A stretch of 64,000 bases of DNA from the NCBI GenBank assembly GCA_037138475.1, contig JBAXII010000006.1, forward strand, positions 1-64,000. Reading direction: 5' to 3'. This document shows positions 33,061 through 41,842 of this stretch, piece after piece. The stretch is from JAGOLU01 sp037138475 (GTDB lineage Bacteria; Patescibacteriota; Microgenomatia; UBA1406; GWC2-37-13). The notes beneath the pieces are model-generated. The model was not told where the DNA came from and ran no database searches. It saw only the letters and a program-made list of their open reading frames with translations. Each line of letters opens with the position of its first letter. The stretch's first letter is position 1. The translations under genes were made by a program, and so were the position numbers.

Positions 33061-34646
33061 AATCCTATCTGATTACGCTTTCGAAGTGAGGTATGGTATT
33101 TTTTTGCAAAACGATGCGCTTCGTCACGTATGGCTTGGACGAGACGGAAGCCGAGATCGTGCGCACGAGGACGGAGGGAGGTGAAATTAATGAATAATGA
33201 AGAATGAATAATTGAGAATCGGGAAGTGGGATCCAGGGAAGAATCAGTGTGGCTGAGGGTGGGGAGGATCAGCCGATCGGGATGCTTGGCGATGCCGATG
33301 AGAGGAACGTCTAGTAATGAATAATTAATAATTAATAATTCAGTATTTTTGATTAATGATTTGTCATCCCGAACTAGTTTCGGGATCTCCTCTTGAGTAT
33401 GGATCCCTGCATGCGCCGGGATGACAGGTGAAGGTATGACAGTTGAGAGCGTACTCAGAGTATCTATGACTGCGCGCAGTTGAGGTGCGCCTCCATCTAT
33501 GATGATCAGATCTGGACGTGGCCAGTCACTATGCTTTGTACGGCGCGAGATGATCTCGCGCATCATGTCAAAGTCGTTATCATGGGCCTTTTTCATCTTA
33601 AACTTTTTATACTCCCTCTTGTCCACGAGGCCATCAGTAAATACGACCATGCTTGCGGTAGAGTTGGTGAAGCTGAGCGTGGAGTTGTCATAGCACTCAA
33701 TGCGGTGCAGACTCTGCAACTGGGGAAAATGCTCAGTAAGCAAAGCCATAAGTGACTCCAGAGATTGTTCTGACTTGTTGTACGACTCATATTCATCGAG
33801 ACGGAATGAGCCGTGTGCGATCATAAACTCCAGCCTCCGCATCGCATCTCTGACCTTGATGGCTGCTTCGTAATCTTGTGATTCTGTATACGCTCTCAGC
33901 TCGCGTTTGAACTCCTTTTCAACCTTTGACACATCACCCTCGAGTATGGCGCAAAGCTTTTTGATATTTGCGCGATATCTGCGCTTTTCCTTTGACTTCG
34001 CGACTTTGTCCTCCATGTGGTCGATCAGATTCGGGCACGGATCACACTGACCGATCTTGTGGTAAAAGCACGCTTGCTTCGATATCGTGCGTTGGGTACA
34101 GTAGGGCACGATACGCCTGAGGTATCGCAGGACACTTTCAGCAGAGTACGTCGATGAAAATGGCCCAAATACGCGAACTGCATCACATGCCAATTTGCAA
34201 TTTGAAACCTTCGATTCGAGCTTGTCATTATTTGAAATTGTAGATTGTGAATTTGGACTTTTTTTGATGTCCTGTCCCCTCGCCAGCGATACTTTTGGAT
34301 ACGCTTCTCCTGTGATGATTCTTATATACAGGTAGCTCTTGTCATCGCGCCATCTGACGTTGTACTTCGGCTTGATCGTGGAGATGAGGTGAGCCTCGAC
34401 CACGAGCGCCTTAAACTCACTATCAGTGATCAAATAGTCTATATCGGTTGACTCCGCAAATATCGCAGCCTCCTTTTTGTCGATATCTACAGACTGAAAA
34501 TGAGAGATGAGTCTGGCTCTGATATTTACCGCTTTGCCAATATAGATGATATCGGTTCCGATACGAAAGATATATACCCCCGTCGTACTCGGAGCATCTT
34601 TGATACCTGATTTCGTCGCTAGTATAGTGCCGTCTGCTTTGTACAT
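33057..34646 (-). CDS. uvrC: Excinuclease ABC subunit C with in-frame repeat insertions
   Basis: A 529-residue UvrC. The N-terminal GIY-YIG nuclease is clear (GVYIFRIGTDIIYIGKAVNIRARLISHF), then SFNVRWRDDKSYLYI-type block, the Cys-containing linker, the UvrB-binding UVR motif (EFKRELRAYTESQDYEAAIKVRD) and the C-terminal RNase H endonuclease with DLIIIDGGAPQL and IRDEAHRFAKKYH. It makes both incisions in nucleotide excision repair; uvrA is close by. Three segments encoded by dispersed repeats interrupt it: residues of about 129-153, 400-445 (including VIPAHAGIH) and 476-488. The C-terminal HhH is missing. Start 34646 from TATACT six bases upstream. Confidence 0.93.
   Translation of the reverse strand: MYKADGTILATKSGIKDAPSTTGVYIFRIGTDIIYIGKAVNIRARLISHFQSVDIDKKEAAIFAESTDIDYLITDSEFKALVVEAHLISTIKPKYNVRWRDDKSYLYIRIITGEAYPKVSLARGQDIKKSPNSQSTISNNDKLESKVSNCKLACDAVRVFGPFSSTYSAESVLRYLRRIVPYCTQRTISKQACFYHKIGQCDPCPNLIDHMEDKVAKSKEKRRYRANIKKLCAILEGDVSKVEKEFKRELRAYTESQDYEAAIKVRDAMRRLEFMIAHGSFRLDEYESYNKSEQSLESLMALLTEHFPQLQSLHRIECYDNSTLSFTNSTASMVVFTDGLVDKREYKKFKMKKAHDNDFDMMREIISRRTKHSDWPRPDLIIIDGGAPQLRAVIDTLSTLSTVIPSPVIPAHAGIHTQEEIPKLVRDDKSLIKNTELLIINYSLLDVPLIGIAKHPDRLILPTLSHTDSSLDPTSRFSIIHSSLFINFTSLRPRAHDLGFRLVQAIRDEAHRFAKKYHTSLRKRNQIGL
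33185..33427 (-). repeat. Palindrome and word repeats inside uvrC
   Basis: A palindrome with ends GTCATCCCG/CGGGATGAC (33363-33425), made of two hairpins, and two AT-rich word repeats (33185-33220 and 33313-33358). Reading frame is preserved throughout. Confidence 0.85.
34190..34262 (-). repeat. AT-rich word repeat inside uvrC
   Basis: CCAATTTGCAATTTGAAACC ... TTTGAAATTGTAGATTGTGAATTTGG. The same words are in the 23S insertion near 20714. Translated as a Ser/Asn-rich loop. Confidence 0.75.
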
Positions 34647-34652
34647 AGAGAA

Positions 34653-34658
34653 AGTATA
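34653..34658 (-). promoter_or_regulatory. Leaderless -10 box for uvrC
   Basis: TATACT on the minus strand, six bases before the ATG at 34646; it excludes upstream in-frame starts. Confidence 0.65.
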
Positions 34659-34711
34659 CCTTATGGGTGTAAAATCAATCGTAGTTAACATTACTATAAG
34701 TATATATGTGG

Positions 34712-34717
34712 TATACT
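34712..34717 (+). promoter_or_regulatory. Leaderless -10 box for the sortase gene
   Basis: TATACT followed by five bases and the ATG at 34723. Divergent from the uvrC promoter, 54 bases apart. Confidence 0.6.
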
Positions 34718-34722
34718 ACCCT

Positions 34723-35400
34723 ATGTCTTTCACGCTCAAAAGTGTATTTGTTCGCTACTCATCCACGGCTATTTTAGTGATGGTGGGGGTGATGTACATC
34801 GTCTTTCTCTCTGAGATGCTGGGGCGCGTAGATGCACATACTCCTGCCGACCAACTCACCACCCCTCAATCATCACATGACTTTTTTAATACTGTTTTTC
34901 TGCCCACTCATACGCCTACCGCTACCCCCACTTCTACTCCCACACCCACTCCTACTCCAGTTGTGCTCCCCTCCTCTATCTCCATCCCAGCTCTACAGAT
35001 CGTGCAAAGCCCGTTGGAGTACTTAGGTACTGACTCAGATGGTAGTATGCAGACTCCTCATAATCCGCTTGCAGTTGGGTGGCTACACATCGGACCCAAG
35101 CCTGGAGAAGTAGGCAACTCGATATTTACCGCACACTATGATGACGCTCAAGGTCGACCTGCAGCATTCTACTATCTAAAGAATATTGCCATCGGCGATG
35201 AGATAACTATCACCCTGGTTGATGGATCACCAAGAACATTTCATGTAGATTTTGTGGGCGAGCTAGATGCATATGACGGTAACGTGGGCGCCATCACTCG
35301 TCAGACAGACTATCCTTCCATCACCCTGGTGACCTGCCACGGATCATGGGATATGAGAAGTGGGATGTATAGCAGAAGGTTAGTAGTGTATGCAAAGTGA
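34723..35400 (+). CDS. Class E/F-like sortase
   Basis: A 225-residue membrane-anchored transpeptidase. An N-terminal transmembrane helix (residues of about 15-32) and a Thr/Pro stalk (TPTSTPTPTPTP, near 65) precede the sortase barrel. Catalytic residues are visible: His in SIFTAHYDD, Cys in ITLVTCHGSWD and Arg in YSRRLVVYA. Sortases attach surface proteins carrying a C-terminal sorting signal to the wall or build pili. The SIPALQIVQSPLEYLG start is typical of the class E/F branch. No LPXTG substrate is visible in the window. Confidence 0.9.
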   Translation: MSFTLKSVFVRYSSTAILVMVGVMYIVFLSEMLGRVDAHTPADQLTTPQSSHDFFNTVFLPTHTPTATPTSTPTPTPTPVVLPSSISIPALQIVQSPLEYLGTDSDGSMQTPHNPLAVGWLHIGPKPGEVGNSIFTAHYDDAQGRPAAFYYLKNIAIGDEITITLVDGSPRTFHVDFVGELDAYDGNVGAITRQTDYPSITLVTCHGSWDMRSGMYSRRLVVYAK

Positions 35401-35413
35401 GGTTGCGGCAAAG

Positions 35414-38359
35414 TTACAGATATCTTGCAGTATGACTGCTCTTCACCTTCTTTAGCCCTTCAAGTGGACCTTGATAGAGTATTTGTCCTCCTCCATCTCC
35501 TCCCTCAGGACCCATATCAACCACATACTGACAGTGGCGGATCACGTCAAGATTGTGCTCAATGACTATGACGGTGTTGCCATGTTCGATCAGTCTCACG
35601 AGTGAGTTCATGAGCTTCTGCACATCAGCAAAATGAAGTCCTGTAGTGGGCTCGTCGAGTATGTAGAGCGTGCGCCCTTTCTCGCCACGAGAGAGCTCAT
35701 CAGCGAGCTTGATGCGCTGAGCCTCACCTCCTGAGAAGGTAGGTGCAGCCTGTCCGAGCTCGACATATCCAAGACCTACCTCTTGGAGGAACTTGAGCTT
35801 TGGATGAATGTGGACGAAGTTCTCAAAAAAGATCGCTGCCTCGTCGACGGTCATCTTCAATATCTCAAAAATAGTTTTATTCTTATACCTCACCTCAAGA
35901 GTCTCACGATTGTAGCGATGTCCATCACATACATCACAGGTGATGTAGACGTCTGATAGGAACTGCATCTCGATCTTTACCACTCCCGCACCCTGACACT
36001 TTTCACAGCGTCCCCCTTTTACGTTAAACGAAAAGCGACCTTTGTCATACCCGCGCGCTTTTGCATCTACCGTGCTCGCAAACAATTCACGAATATCATC
36101 AAAGAATCCTATATAGGTAGCAGGGTTGGATCGTGGCGTGCGACCAATCGGCGACTGATCGACGAGATAGACGCGCTCGACATAGTGAAATCCCTCGAGC
36201 TTTTCATAGGCGCCTTGGAAGTCATTGTAGTGTCCGTCAAGGTGATACTTCATCGCTGGATAGAGTGTCTCGGTGATAAGAGTCGATTTGCCTGATCCTG
36301 ACACGCCAGTGATGGCGATCATATTGCCTACAGGGAGATTGAGCGTGACATTCTTTAGGCTAAACTGTGAGGCTCCTTTGAGGGTGATCTCACCTTTTGA
36401 TATGTCTAACTTCATCTCTTTGCTCGTGATCACCTTTTTCTTTGAAAGATACTGTCCAGTGAGAGACTCACTATTTGCCATGATTTCCTTCACGGTACCT
36501 TGGGCGACGATCTTGCCGCCATTTTTGCCTGCCTCAGGTCCAAACTCGATCATGTGCTCGGCACTCCGCATCGTCTCCTCGTCATGCTCGACGATAATGA
36601 GTGTGTTACCGATCTCTTTGAGATGGTGCAGCGTCTGTATAAGTGCGGCCACATCACGGGGGTGGAGTCCAATCGATGGCTCATCGAGCACATAGAGCAC
36701 TCCGGTGAGTCCGGTGCCTATTTGAGATGCGAGACGGATACGCTGTAGCTCGCCGCCAGAGAGTGTTTTGCCTTTGCGTGACATGGTCAGATATCCCAAG
36801 CCTACGTTTTGTAAAAACGCCAGACGCGTGATGATCTCCTTCAGGATAGGTGCAGCGATCTGCGCTTCGTACTTGTTCAAGACTTCATGTATGTTTGATT
36901 TGCAGTACTCGATAGTATCGTTTACTGCCAAGTCACAGAGATCCGCGATGCTGAACTTGTCTACGGTGATGGCAAGGATCTCAGGTTTGAGTTTGCGTCC
37001 CAGACACGACTTACACTCCTCCTCGCGCATGTATCGACCTATATCGTGTGACGACCCCTCCTCAGCATTGCCAGATGAGTTCTGAAATCTACGGTTTAGC
37101 TCGCTGACGATGCCATCAAACTTTTCCTGGATCACCGTGTCGCTTCCAAATCTATTTTGACCAGCTACTCTATACGTTTGTCCTGTGCCATGTAGGATGA
37201 CTCTCTGCTGCTCTTCAGTCAGTTTTTCGATGGCTTTGTTCATGTCTATCTTTTCGATCTGACAGACAGTTTTGATCAATCTGGTATACCATGTCTCTGA
37301 GAAAAAGAGCTTTGTAAAAGGTAGGATACCGCCCTCGTTGATAGATAGTTTTGGCGCGAGGATAAGCTCAGGGTCGACTTTGTGGACACTTCCGAGTCCC
37401 CGACAGCTCTCGCAGGCGCCGAGGGGAGAGTTAAATGAAAACATACGCGGTTCCACCTCAGGCAGTGAAAATCCGCACTTTGCACAAGAAAATTTTTCTG
37501 AGTACAGATGCTCCTTGAGCGTAGGAGAAAGTTTCTTCTTGGTACCCCTTTTTACCTCCTCAATCTCACTGTGTTGGGCTGTGGTATCGTGGTACTGCAT
37601 GATGGCGAGACCATCGGCAAGCTTGGTAGCTTGCTCTATCGCTTGAGTCAATCGTGGTCTCAATCCGTCTACAAAGTAGTCAGCCTTTAGATCTTTGTGT
37701 GATGCAAAAACATTGTCGATGACGGCAGAGATCGTGTGCTTGTTACTTTTGATGAGAGGGATATCGTCTTGGACGCTCATGGGGATCCCATCAACGATGA
37801 CAGACTGAAAGCCTTTGGTTTGCAGATTTTCAAAGAGATCCAGAAACTCTCCTTTTTTTTGTCTCACCACAGGAGCGAGGATGATAAACTCGTGTGGAGT
37901 CATCTTTTCTTGACTACATACAAGGCGAATCTCCTCGATCACCTTGTCGACGATCTGATCGACCGAAAGTCGCGTGATCTCAGTGTCATCGTTTGGACAG
38001 TGTGGATGTCCAATGCGTGCAAAAAGCACACGGAGATAGTCGTACACCTCGGTGATCGTGCCTACCGTTGAGCGTGGGTTGTGACTCGTGGTCTTTTGAT
38101 CTATGGAGATGCTAGGTGAGAGCCCCTCAATCATATCCACATCAGGCTTGTCCATGATGCCAAGGAATTGGCGTGCGTAGGCTGAGAGACTCTCGACATA
38201 TCTCCGCTGACCTTCAGCATAGATGGTGTCGAATGCAAATGATGACTTGCCAGATCCAGATACTCCAGTGACCACCACAAATTGGTTTTTAGGTATATCG
38301 ACATCGACATTCTTCAGGTTGTGTTGGCGCGCGCCGCGAACCTTGATACTAGATAGCAT
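35414..38359 (-). CDS. uvrA: Excinuclease ABC subunit A
   Basis: A 981-residue UvrA, slightly longer than usual. Start: LSSIKVRGARQHNLKNVDVDIPKN. Two ABC ATPase modules: Walker A GVSGSGKSSFAFD and GVSGSGKSTLITE; signature motifs LSGGELQRIRLA and FSGGEAQRIKLA; Walker B LYVLDEPSIGLHPRD and LYILDEPTTGLHFAD. Zinc sites: CAKC...CESC in the insertion and CEKCQGAG...CDVCDGHRY. It finds bulky DNA damage and loads UvrB. Start at 38359 follows TATAAT (minus, 38373-38378) by 13 bases; an upstream in-frame extension to 38524 passes through repeats and is rejected. Confidence 0.96.
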   Translation of the reverse strand: MLSSIKVRGARQHNLKNVDVDIPKNQFVVVTGVSGSGKSSFAFDTIYAEGQRRYVESLSAYARQFLGIMDKPDVDMIEGLSPSISIDQKTTSHNPRSTVGTITEVYDYLRVLFARIGHPHCPNDDTEITRLSVDQIVDKVIEEIRLVCSQEKMTPHEFIILAPVVRQKKGEFLDLFENLQTKGFQSVIVDGIPMSVQDDIPLIKSNKHTISAVIDNVFASHKDLKADYFVDGLRPRLTQAIEQATKLADGLAIMQYHDTTAQHSEIEEVKRGTKKKLSPTLKEHLYSEKFSCAKCGFSLPEVEPRMFSFNSPLGACESCRGLGSVHKVDPELILAPKLSINEGGILPFTKLFFSETWYTRLIKTVCQIEKIDMNKAIEKLTEEQQRVILHGTGQTYRVAGQNRFGSDTVIQEKFDGIVSELNRRFQNSSGNAEEGSSHDIGRYMREEECKSCLGRKLKPEILAITVDKFSIADLCDLAVNDTIEYCKSNIHEVLNKYEAQIAAPILKEIITRLAFLQNVGLGYLTMSRKGKTLSGGELQRIRLASQIGTGLTGVLYVLDEPSIGLHPRDVAALIQTLHHLKEIGNTLIIVEHDEETMRSAEHMIEFGPEAGKNGGKIVAQGTVKEIMANSESLTGQYLSKKKVITSKEMKLDISKGEITLKGASQFSLKNVTLNLPVGNMIAITGVSGSGKSTLITETLYPAMKYHLDGHYNDFQGAYEKLEGFHYVERVYLVDQSPIGRTPRSNPATYIGFFDDIRELFASTVDAKARGYDKGRFSFNVKGGRCEKCQGAGVVKIEMQFLSDVYITCDVCDGHRYNRETLEVRYKNKTIFEILKMTVDEAAIFFENFVHIHPKLKFLQEVGLGYVELGQAAPTFSGGEAQRIKLADELSRGEKGRTLYILDEPTTGLHFADVQKLMNSLVRLIEHGNTVIVIEHNLDVIRHCQYVVDMGPEGGDGGGQILYQGPLEGLKKVKSSHTARYL

Positions 38360-38728
38360 AGGATGAGTGGGTATTATACCTGTAGGGTGATGAAGAGGTG
38401 TGTCAAATGAACAATGATGCAGGATACAGTGCAAAACTATCGATGACGGATTAAGCCGCATGTCATCCCCGCGAACGCGGGGATCTAAAGGAGCCGTACA
38501 CCTAAACAGCCTCATGTATGCCATTGGATCCTCGTGTTCACGAGGATGACGGACCAGTGAGGTTACACATATTCATCATCGAATTAGTTGACTATTGCAG
38601 GGATGACAGACAGGTGTGCTGGGGAATGGGGACGAGGCGGGATTGCTTCTCCGTCAGTTGACGGATCGCAATGACAATACATAGCAAACACAATGGTGCA
38701 TGGAGTTAGGTAAGAATGGGAAAGGAGA
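38360..38728. repeat. Palindromic repeat cluster between uvrA and rplS
   Basis: Gene-free 369 bases. GTCATCCCCGCGAACGCGGGGATC (about 38461) and GGATCCTCGTGTTCACGAGGATGAC (about 38525) are two arms of one palindromic unit. Another unit, GGCGGGATTGCTTCTCC...GATCGCAATGAC, lies at 38638-38671. ACAGG/ATAC words are also present. The uvrA -10 box is at 38373-38378. Confidence 0.8.
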
Positions 38729-39133
38729 TTATTCAGTCACCTCAACCTTTTTAGTAGAGCGCTTGCTGACTGCCTTGGTAGGAGCTTTGCGTGCGACTGA
38801 CTTCTTTTGCTTGTAGAGCTTCTGTCTCGTCTCCTGACTTGAGAGATCTTTGAGGAAGTACAGTTTTGACTTTTGATAGGATGACTTTTTGTCTAGCGTG
38901 ATAGCAGCTACAAAAGGTGAGTTTACAGGGATGATACGCTCGACACCGACACCTGACTTTGAGAGCTTTCTGACAGTGAACATACGCGACTCAGGACCAC
39001 CGCCTTTGATGGCGATGAGGATACCCTGGAACTCTTGGATACGCTCTTTTTCTCCGTCTTTGATGCGGTAGTCTACGGTGATCGTGTCACCAACTTGGAA
39101 AGAAGTTTCTTTGAAGAGGAATGAGTTTGCCAT
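38729..39133 (-). CDS. rplS: 50S ribosomal protein L19
   Basis: A 134-residue bL19. It carries FQVGDTITVDYRIKDGEKERIQEFQGILIAIKGG and then TVRKLSKSGVGVERIIPVNSPFV, the standard core, and YFLKDLSSQETRQKLYKQKK. The tail (ARKAPTKAVSKRSTKK) is a Lys-rich extension beyond the usual length. L19 sits at the 30S-50S interface. A TATACT box (minus, about 39169-39174) lies roughly 35 bases upstream. Confidence 0.96.
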   Translation of the reverse strand: MANSFLFKETSFQVGDTITVDYRIKDGEKERIQEFQGILIAIKGGGPESRMFTVRKLSKSGVGVERIIPVNSPFVAAITLDKKSSYQKSKLYFLKDLSSQETRQKLYKQKKSVARKAPTKAVSKRSTKKVEVTE

Positions 39134-39175
39134 GGATATGTGGGTTTCTTTAGTAAAAGTAACTACGTAAGTATA

Positions 39176-40846
39176 TCATTTTGTGCTCGATTTACAAGCC
39201 TCTATGAAGGCCACAAAGAGTGGATGGGGGGACAGCGGGCGGGATTTGTACTCGGGATGACCTTGGGTCGCTAGGTAAAATGGATGCATAGACTCAGGCA
39301 ACTCGATAAACTCGACCAGTCCCTCGACCTTTGAGCGACCAGAGAGTATGAGACCAGCCTGCTCAATATCCTTTGCAAATGCATCGTTGAACTCGTAGCG
39401 GTGACGATGACGCTCAAATACGTTCGGATTTGCAGCTCTGCCACTCGATGACGGATGATAGATCTGGTCTATACGAGAGCCTTTCTTTAGTATTGCTTCC
39501 CAGGCACCAAGTCTCATAGTGCCTCCGTACGCGCGCCGCTTCATCAGTTCCTCTTGAGTCGGAATCATATGTATGACAGAGTGAGTCGAGTCTTGCACAT
39601 TTTCAGTGGTATTTGCGTCTTTCCATCCTAGCACATCACGCGCAAAGCTAATGACCGCCAGTTGCATGCCATAGCAAAGGCCAAGATACGGGATCTTTTG
39701 CTCTCTCGCATATCCCGCAGCTGAGATCATTCCCTCAGCGCCGCGTTCACCCCATCCGATAGGCACGATAATACCTGCGGGAGTTCCTATGATCTCAGCT
39801 CCCTTTTTCTCGATATCTTGGGCGCTGATCCAGCGAGTCTTCACCTTGCGTCCTGCAGCCCAACTGGCATGATCGATCGCATCAAAGAGAGCTGCATACG
39901 CATCTTTGATGTTGTACTCTCCTGATCCAAAGTACTTGCCCACGATGACCACGTCCAGTGGGTCATGTTGCTTGTTGATGGTGAGGATCTTTTCTGTAAG
40001 TTCCTTCCATTTTGACACATCGGGATGCTTGGGTTCAGTCGCGAGTCCGAGCTTCATAAGTATCATGTTGTGTAGGTTCTGCTCGGCGAGGATCTCAGGG
40101 ATGCGGTATACGTGATCTACATCAGGGTTATTGATCACGGCATCGGGTGGTACATTGCAAAACAGTGCGAGGCGCTCTCTGCGGCGCGCATCGAGAGGGC
40201 GCGCCGCACGTGCTACTATAAAATCAGGTTGGATACCCATGCCATTGAGCGTGCGGACTGAGAGCTGAGTAGGCTTGGTCTTTGGCTCGCCCAGATGCTC
40301 GGGTGTCGGGATATAGCTGACGTGGATATGGATGACGCTACCTGGCTTGCGGATCGTGAGCTGACGCGCAGCTTCATAGTACAATGCATTTTGATACTCC
40401 CCCACTGTGCCGCCGAGTTCTATCACTACGATATCGGCATCATTTGACTTGCGCGCTTGCTCGATACGTGCAAAGATCTCGTTGGTGATGTGTGGCATCG
40501 CTTCCACATCTTCACCATGATACTCAAACCGCCGCTCGCGGTCTATCACCGTCTTGTAAATCTTGCCGATCGTCACAAAGTTGTCAGTTCCCATGTCTTG
40601 GTCTAGGTACTTTTCGTAGGTGCCAATGTCCATGTCTGCCTCGGTACCGTCATCGCACAGGAAGGCGTCTCCGTGCTCTATCGGGTTTATCGTGCCTGCA
40701 TCAACATTGAGATAGTTTTCAAACTTGAGGGGAGCTATTTTGTATCCACAGGACTTGAGCAGGAGGGAGATGGAGGCTGAGGTGATGCCTTTGCCGATGC
40801 CGGAGATGACCCCGCCTGAAATAAAGATATATTTGGTATGTCTCAC
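39176..40846 (-). CDS. pyrG: CTP synthase
   Basis: A 556-residue PyrG with both domains. Synthase domain starts HTKYIFISGGVISGIGKGITSASISLLLK (P-loop-like) and continues GTINPIEHGDAFLCDDGTEADMDIGTYEKYL. The glutaminase domain carries YLGLCYGMQLAVISFARDVLG with the nucleophile Cys, and the His-Glu pair in TQGHPEYKSRP. It makes CTP from UTP, ATP and glutamine. The start is GTG at 40846, with a CATACT box eight bases upstream; no Shine-Dalgarno is visible. Confidence 0.97.
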   Translation of the reverse strand: MRHTKYIFISGGVISGIGKGITSASISLLLKSCGYKIAPLKFENYLNVDAGTINPIEHGDAFLCDDGTEADMDIGTYEKYLDQDMGTDNFVTIGKIYKTVIDRERRFEYHGEDVEAMPHITNEIFARIEQARKSNDADIVVIELGGTVGEYQNALYYEAARQLTIRKPGSVIHIHVSYIPTPEHLGEPKTKPTQLSVRTLNGMGIQPDFIVARAARPLDARRRERLALFCNVPPDAVINNPDVDHVYRIPEILAEQNLHNMILMKLGLATEPKHPDVSKWKELTEKILTINKQHDPLDVVIVGKYFGSGEYNIKDAYAALFDAIDHASWAAGRKVKTRWISAQDIEKKGAEIIGTPAGIIVPIGWGERGAEGMISAAGYAREQKIPYLGLCYGMQLAVISFARDVLGWKDANTTENVQDSTHSVIHMIPTQEELMKRRAYGGTMRLGAWEAILKKGSRIDQIYHPSSSGRAANPNVFERHRHRYEFNDAFAKDIEQAGLILSGRSKVEGLVEFIELPESMHPFYLATQGHPEYKSRPLSPHPLFVAFIEACKSSTK

Positions 40847-40883
40847 GGAGGTGAAGTATGAGGGATGAGGGAAAGATTTGCAA

Positions 40884-40912
40884 TTGGAAAAGGTAGTACC
40901 CTATAGTAGAAT
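40884..40912 (+). promoter_or_regulatory. Promoter of the orphan gene at 40919 (leaderless)
   Basis: TTGGAA (40884-40889), 17-base spacer, TAGAAT (40907-40912), then six bases to the ATG. Confidence 0.7.
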
Positions 40913-40918
40913 TGAGCA

Positions 40919-41842
40919 ATGAGATATGAGCACCTATCAAAACTATATTCTGGTGAGGTAATTACAGTTTCAGAACTTGACAGACTCCAACAGGAGTTTC
41001 CTGATGTGTATGGTCCGGAAACGTGGTTTTTTGACAAGGAAAATATGAGTGCGCCAGAAGTTGTTGCAGCCTTGAACACAACTGATAGATTTGGCATATC
41101 AACACCGCTCTGTTTATTTCTAGATGACACCAAAGTACCCTATTCACTTGTTGATGAATATTTTGGGAAACAGCATTTTTTGGAGACTGGTGTTCTTGTT
41201 CATGCTCCAAATGTAGGGGCTAGTACTCTCCTACTTAAAAATCAATTTTTTGGGAGTGAAGCTCAAAATGGTGTGTATCCACAGGGATTGGGAGATCGAG
41301 TTAACCTTCTTTTTTTAGATCAATCGATCGAAAGTCCACAGCATCTCATTGCATTTGATAGATTCCGCGAAAACTTGTCAAGCCGTCGTTCAAATGCAAA
41401 CCCCCTCCATGCTCGTATATTCTCCATTGCAGCAGATCAAAAAATAATGGCATCGCATGCAGTTATTCCATTTGATAGCATTGGTCTTGCCTTCCAAGCA
41501 AGCAGCAAAGCTCGAAGTAAATCTAATGAGATATCAAATGCTACTTTAATGCAACAGCTACTTCTTCATACTGGTGCAGATTACATACTTGCTCAACAGG
41601 TGCAAAATGGAGTGGCCGATGTGCCTGAACGTGCTATGGATGCAGCTACAGAGTTAGACACAGCCTTGGGTGGAACTACTTTTAGCTCATTACTAAATAG
41701 GCAACAAGTTGATATGCAAGATAAAATACTTATTCATCATACTGTATTACTTTGTATTGCTATGTTAAATAACGGTTATTCAACTGAAGAAGTATTAAAT
41801 AAAGCATCAATTATTGAATTGAAACTTAACCAACTTTCTTAA
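40919..41842 (+). CDS. Orphan protein of unknown function, AT-rich
   Basis: A 307-residue soluble protein with no recognised domain. The middle contains a polar segment (FRENLSSRRSNANPLHARIF) and the C-terminus a helical region ending LLCIAMLNNGYSTEEVLNKASIIELKLNQL. Composition is more AT-rich than the flanking pyrG and topA genes, and codon choice looks different, so transfer is possible. It converges on topA with a 17-base overlap. It has a good leaderless promoter, so it is probably expressed. Confidence 0.65.
   Translation: MRYEHLSKLYSGEVITVSELDRLQQEFPDVYGPETWFFDKENMSAPEVVAALNTTDRFGISTPLCLFLDDTKVPYSLVDEYFGKQHFLETGVLVHAPNVGASTLLLKNQFFGSEAQNGVYPQGLGDRVNLLFLDQSIESPQHLIAFDRFRENLSSRRSNANPLHARIFSIAADQKIMASHAVIPFDSIGLAFQASSKARSKSNEISNATLMQQLLLHTGADYILAQQVQNGVADVPERAMDAATELDTALGGTTFSSLLNRQQVDMQDKILIHHTVLLCIAMLNNGYSTEEVLNKASIIELKLNQLS

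Noticed and set aside
38360..38524. N-terminal extension of UvrA
   Set aside because: It would be translated from palindromic repeats; the family start LSSIKVRGARQHN follows a -10 box at 38373-38378.
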